Assembly (NCBI GenBank): GCA_017456465.1
Contig: JAFTJJ010000022.1
Location: 1 to 8,498, forward strand
DNA: 8,498 nt
Reading direction: 5' to 3'
DNA from: Clostridia bacterium
Lineage (GTDB): Bacteria > Bacillota > Clostridia > Christensenellales > UBA1242
In this document: positions 5,361 to 8,498 of the stretch, piece after piece
Layout of the letters: each line of letters starts with the position of its first letter
Position numbering within the stretch: the first letter of the stretch is position 1
Notes under the pieces: model-generated
Database searches by the model: none
Seen by the model: only the letters and a program-made list of their open reading frames with translations
What the model was told of the DNA's origin: nothing
Program-made: the position numbers and the translations under genes

Positions 5361-7907
5361 TTAGTGGGCGTCACTCCACCTGTACGCCGCCTTAATCTCC
5401 ACCTCAAGAGGAACTGAAAGCTTCATGGCATTCTCCATTTTGTCCTTGAGAATGGCACAAACTTCGGCTTCTTCTTTTGCTGGACAATCGACAATGAGCT
5501 CGTCGTGAACTTGCATGATCAGCTTGGCTTTGAGTCCTCTCTTTTCAAACTCATTTTTGACATTGATCATTGCAATCTTGATGATGTCAGAAGCCGAACC
5601 TTGAAGCGGCATGTTCTGACTTGCCCTTTCTGCTCTTGATCTTTCCATAAAGTTTGAAGAATTGATTTCAGGCATGGCTCTTGTTCGCCCCAAGATGGTT
5701 GAAACTCTGCCAGTGTCTTTTGCAATCACCACAAGACTGTCAAGATATGCCCTGATCTTTGGATGCAAGGCATAAAAGTTTTCAATGAACTCTCGTGCTT
5801 GCCTGTTTGAACACTTCAGGTCTGTTGCAAGACCAAACTCCGAAATTCCATAGATGATTCCAAAGTTCACAATCTTTGCAATTCTGCGCATAACAGGTGT
5901 CACACCAGACTCAGGAACATTGAACACAGCTGTTGCTGTCTGAGTGTGAATGTCAAGACCTTTTGAGAAGGCATTGATGAAAAACTCGTCGCCCGCAAAA
6001 TGCGCGAGAAGCCTGAGCTCAATTTGTGAATAGTCCGCATCAATCAAGACATGGTCTTCGCGGCTTGCAACATAAATGCTTCTGATTTCTCTGCTCTCTT
6101 CACTCCTGATCGGAATGTTTTGCAGGTTTGGTTCAACTGAAGACAACCTTCCTGTTGTTGTGAGAGTTTGTTTGAATGATGTGTGAACAAGATTGTTTTT
6201 GTCAATGTGAACACGCAAACCGTCAATGTAAGTGCTTCTGAGCTTTTCAACTTTGCGGTATCTGAGAATAAGCTCAACAATTGGATGCGCCTCCACAATT
6301 TTTTCAAGTGTTTCTGCGTTTGTTGATTTCTTTTTTGAGTGAGGCAATGCAAGCTTGTCATAAAGCACTTCACCCAGTTGCTTTGGTGAGTTGATGTTGA
6401 ACTCTTCACCCACCATGTCAAACACATCTCTTTTGATTTGCTGAACTTCAGCATTCAGCCTTTCCCCAATTTCTTCGTGTTTGCTTCTGTCAACCTTGAA
6501 CCCCGCCTTTTCCATTGAATACAAAACTTCAACAAGAGGCAACTCAACTTCACGGTAAAGCTTTGTCATTCCAAGCTCGTCAAGTTCAGAGAGAAATCTC
6601 AAACTCTCAAGAAGCTCACTTGCAACTGGAGTTGACTTTGTGTCAGGAAGCCCAAGATCAGTGACACTCTTGATTGAAAGCCCTGACACAAGATGCTTCA
6701 AGATTGAAATGTCCTCATAGTTGTTGACTTCCACAACACCGTACTTGACAAGATAATGCAAAACACTCTTTGCGTCAAAAAAGACTTTCAAATATTTGTC
6801 GCTTGCCATAAAACTGCGCAAACGGTCAAACACCATTTCATGAGAAATCTCTGTTGAAAACAACTCTTTTCTTGCAAGCACAATGTACTCTTTTTCTGGA
6901 TTGCTTGCAAGCATGAGATTGTCTTCTTCGTCAACAAAAAGAGCAAGCTTTTTGTCTTTTTCAACACCAGCAATAAACTCCGAAAGTTTTTCTTCTGAAT
7001 CAATTTTCTCAGTCTCAGTGTCAGATTTCTTAAGTGACACAAACTTTTCACCAAAAAGCTCTGGACGCTTCAAAAGCGTTCTGAAATTATAGTACTCAAA
7101 AAATTCATAAACCTCAGACGAGAATGGGAACTCAAACTTTGCATCGTCAAGATTCACAGAAAGATGATCTTCACGCACAATTTTTGCCAGCTCACGGCTG
7201 ATCAAAATGTCAAGATGAGAAGCCTCAAGCTTTTCACGAGTCTTTGCATCAATTTTTTCAATGTTTGAAAAAATGTTTTCAACAGATCCCCACTCACGAA
7301 TGAGCGAGAGCGCAGTCTTGGGTCCAATGCCTTTTGCCCCAGGAATGTTGTCAGAAGTGTCGCCTTGAAGCGCCTTGAGATCAACAATTGCAGGAGCAGG
7401 AATGCCATATTCTTCTGCAAGCTCTGCTGGCCCCATGATCTTGACCTCACTCACACCTTTTTTTGTGAAATAAATCGTTGTTTTGTCGTCAATGAGTTGC
7501 AAAGTGTCACGGTCTCCAGTCACAATGATTTTTTCAGTGTCCGCAAACTTGGTGACAAGCATTCCCAAAATGTCGTCGCCCTCAAAACCAACTTGTTCCA
7601 CCCATTCAATGTTCATGAGCTCAAGCATTTTTTTCAAAGGCTCAATTTGCACCTTAAGCTCGTCAGCCATTGGCTTTCTTGTCGCTTTGTAAGACTCAAA
7701 AAGCTTGTTTCTGAAAGTCTTTTTTCCTGCATCAAAAGCCACCACAATGTGCGTTGGCTTGATGTCAGTGATGATTTTCACAATTTGCATGGCAAAACCA
7801 TAAACCGCGTTTGAATACTCACCTTGCAAGTTCGTGAGCAAAGGCAAAGCATAAAATGAACGATAAAAAACACTGTTTCCGTCAATCAAAACTATTTTGT
7901 TGTCCAT
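5361..7907 (-). CDS. polA: DNA polymerase I, proofreading domain decayed
   Basis: This is a full-length 848-residue family A polymerase for Okazaki fragment processing and repair synthesis. The 5' nuclease domain (1-290) keeps its acidic metal ligands: D9 in LIDGNS, D59 in VAFDAG, E109/D111/D112 in FEGDD, D132/D134 in GDRD and D183/D186 in GDTSDNIPG. The middle domain (about 296-440) lacks the exonuclease signature: the FDTET position reads LFVDEED, the last catalytic aspartate region is not recognisable, and the domain is shorter than in E. coli. Proofreading is therefore probably absent, as in Bacillus and Taq enzymes. The polymerase domain is intact: TTGRLSS (584-590), motif A D625 in DYSQIELR, motif B R674, K678, F682 and Y686, and motif C H801-D802-E803. 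The ATG at 7907 follows GAGGAG at normal spacing. The C-terminus SDAH is a typical family ending. Confidence 0.98.
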   Translation of the reverse strand: MDNKIVLIDGNSVFYRSFYALPLLTNLQGEYSNAVYGFAMQIVKIITDIKPTHIVVAFDAGKKTFRNKLFESYKATRKPMADELKVQIEPLKKMLELMNIEWVEQVGFEGDDILGMLVTKFADTEKIIVTGDRDTLQLIDDKTTIYFTKKGVSEVKIMGPAELAEEYGIPAPAIVDLKALQGDTSDNIPGAKGIGPKTALSLIREWGSVENIFSNIEKIDAKTREKLEASHLDILISRELAKIVREDHLSVNLDDAKFEFPFSSEVYEFFEYYNFRTLLKRPELFGEKFVSLKKSDTETEKIDSEEKLSEFIAGVEKDKKLALFVDEEDNLMLASNPEKEYIVLARKELFSTEISHEMVFDRLRSFMASDKYLKVFFDAKSVLHYLVKYGVVEVNNYEDISILKHLVSGLSIKSVTDLGLPDTKSTPVASELLESLRFLSELDELGMTKLYREVELPLVEVLYSMEKAGFKVDRSKHEEIGERLNAEVQQIKRDVFDMVGEEFNINSPKQLGEVLYDKLALPHSKKKSTNAETLEKIVEAHPIVELILRYRKVEKLRSTYIDGLRVHIDKNNLVHTSFKQTLTTTGRLSSVEPNLQNIPIRSEESREIRSIYVASREDHVLIDADYSQIELRLLAHFAGDEFFINAFSKGLDIHTQTATAVFNVPESGVTPVMRRIAKIVNFGIIYGISEFGLATDLKCSNRQAREFIENFYALHPKIRAYLDSLVVIAKDTGRVSTILGRTRAMPEINSSNFMERSRAERASQNMPLQGSASDIIKIAMINVKNEFEKRGLKAKLIMQVHDELIVDCPAKEEAEVCAILKDKMENAMKLSVPLEVEIKAAYRWSDAH

Positions 7908-7937
7908 AAAAAAACTCCTCTTTGTGTGTCATAACAA

Positions 7938-7964
7938 AATGACTGAGAAGCAATCTCAGTCATT
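7938..7964 (-). terminator. Hairpin terminator between the surface-protein gene and polA
   Basis: AATGACTGAGA (7938-7948) and TCTCAGTCATT (7954-7964) form a perfect 11-bp stem with a 5-base loop. On the minus strand it starts 9 bases after the upstream stop codon and is followed by TTGTT; on the plus strand it is followed by AATTTTTTG. It likely ends the upstream gene and may work in both directions. The stem is rich in A and T, so termination may be incomplete. No convincing polA promoter is visible in the roughly 30 bases left before the polA start codon. Confidence 0.65.
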
Positions 7965-7973
7965 AATTTTTTG

Positions 7974-8498
7974 TTAATTAATGGTTACCGCAACTTCGAA
8001 AGAATATTCATTTCCATTCAAAACATAAACAAACTCAAGAACATTTTCCCCAGATGCGATTGCCGATGGCAAGAGATATCCTTCAGTTGGATTTTCCTCA
8101 AGTCGAACGCCACCAAGAAACGCGCGAACATTGTTCATGATCTCTGTTTCTGAAAGCAACTTGTTTCCAAGTTTGTCATAAGCCACAAAAACCAATATGT
8201 CACCATATTTGATTGTGTCACTTGCATCAAAAACAGTTTTTTCCATGCGAACCTCTGCAATTCCTGTCACAGTTTCAGCATAAGTCTTTGCCACAAGGTT
8301 CAAGGTTTGCCCTTCGCACATAAACTTGACATAACCACTTTGACTCGCAGCCGCAACAAAAAATTCAGCTTTTCCGTCTGTTAAATTTGGATCGACAAAT
8401 TCGCTCGAAACTTCAGTGATGTATTTTTCGACATCATAAATCAGCTTTTCTGTTCCATCTGAATACTTGCATTCAATGATGACGCCTCTCAGATCCAA
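7974..8498 (-). CDS. C-terminal part of a probable secreted protein with Ig-like domains
   Basis: The frame is open at the right edge, so the start lies outside; the first visible codon (TTG) is internal. The 174 residues seen look like two beta-sandwich domains. Residues 3-75 (LRGVIIECKYSDGTEKLI then a DGKAEFFVAAAS strand) resemble bacterial Ig-like domain group 3, whose members carry a YSDGT turn. Residues 80-174 (SDTIKYGDILVFVAYDKLGN to FEVAVTIN) look like a second beta-rich module. The protein ends right after the last strand, with no LPXTG motif, membrane anchor or basic tail in the visible part, so any anchoring would be elsewhere. Function is unknown; extracellular location is inferred from the fold type. 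The gene is separated from polA by a hairpin. Confidence 0.7.
   Translation of the reverse strand: MDLRGVIIECKYSDGTEKLIYDVEKYITEVSSEFVDPNLTDGKAEFFVAAASQSGYVKFMCEGQTLNLVAKTYAETVTGIAEVRMEKTVFDASDTIKYGDILVFVAYDKLGNKLLSETEIMNNVRAFLGGVRLEENPTEGYLLPSAIASGENVLEFVYVLNGNEYSFEVAVTIN

Larger units (their letters stand above)
5232..5363. repeat. ~130-bp near-palindromic element after polA
   Basis: The outer arms are a perfect 10-bp inverted repeat, ATTTTCGGGA (5233-5242) and TCCCGAAAAT (5352-5361). Moving inward, the arms keep matching with G-U-compatible changes: CATT-TAC (5253-5260) against its complement near 5333-5344, AAAAAGTCAG (5272-5281) against CTGACTTTTT (5311-5320), GGC/GCC, and GTAC (5290-5293) against GTAC (5299-5302) around the loop TCCCT. 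Both outer and inner arms share a centre at about 5296-5297, so the whole element folds as one long imperfect hairpin. The right end overlaps the polA stop codon (TAA, 5363-5361). Terminal inverted repeats of this size suggest a MITE-like or other palindromic intergenic repeat. I see no clear target-site duplication. Confidence 0.7.

Noticed and set aside
7365..7814. 149-codon plus-strand open frame
   Set aside because: Lies fully inside polA on the other strand, has no ribosome binding site, and encodes a Cys/His/Phe-rich antisense-type product.

Overview
The window looks like chromosomal DNA of an endospore-forming lineage of Firmicutes, most likely an uncultured or lightly studied member of the Clostridia. 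The main reasons are an adjacent yqfC-yqfD pair, AGGAG-type ribosome binding sites, and a DNA polymerase I with a decayed proofreading domain. Every gene I can support lies on the minus strand, so transcription runs from high to low coordinates.

Layout, in order of transcription. At the right edge (7974-8498) is the C-terminal end of a probable secreted protein with immunoglobulin-like domains. A perfect 11-bp hairpin (7938-7964) separates it from polA (5361-7907), a full-length DNA polymerase I. From 5360 down to 4606 is a stretch of about 750 bases without an intact gene. It holds a ~130-bp near-palindromic element whose outer arm overlaps the polA stop codon, two degenerate relatives of that element, U-tract hairpins that can act as terminators, and a remnant of a SpoU/TrmH-type RNA methyltransferase. 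A four-gene cluster then begins behind a candidate sporulation (sigma-E-like) promoter: yqfC (4324-4587), yqfD (3158-4324, sharing one base with yqfC), an ATP-grasp protein (2129-3145), and a secreted transglutaminase-like protein (1-2098) that runs off the left edge.

How the genes may fit together. PolA is a housekeeping replication and repair enzyme and looks like its own transcription unit. YqfC and YqfD are a widely conserved sporulation pair made in the mother cell of Bacillus. The ATP-grasp and transglutaminase-like genes follow at gaps of 12 and 30 bases with no visible terminator. They are therefore likely to be co-transcribed with yqfCD, and I infer that they may act in the mother cell or at the spore envelope. 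The large transglutaminase-like frame is easy to overlook because it has no stop codon inside the window. I read it codon by codon from 2098 to 2 and found it open throughout.

The parts most worth a second look are the palindrome family with its gene graveyard downstream of polA, and the linkage of an uncharacterised ATP-grasp enzyme and an exported transglutaminase fold to the sporulation pair.
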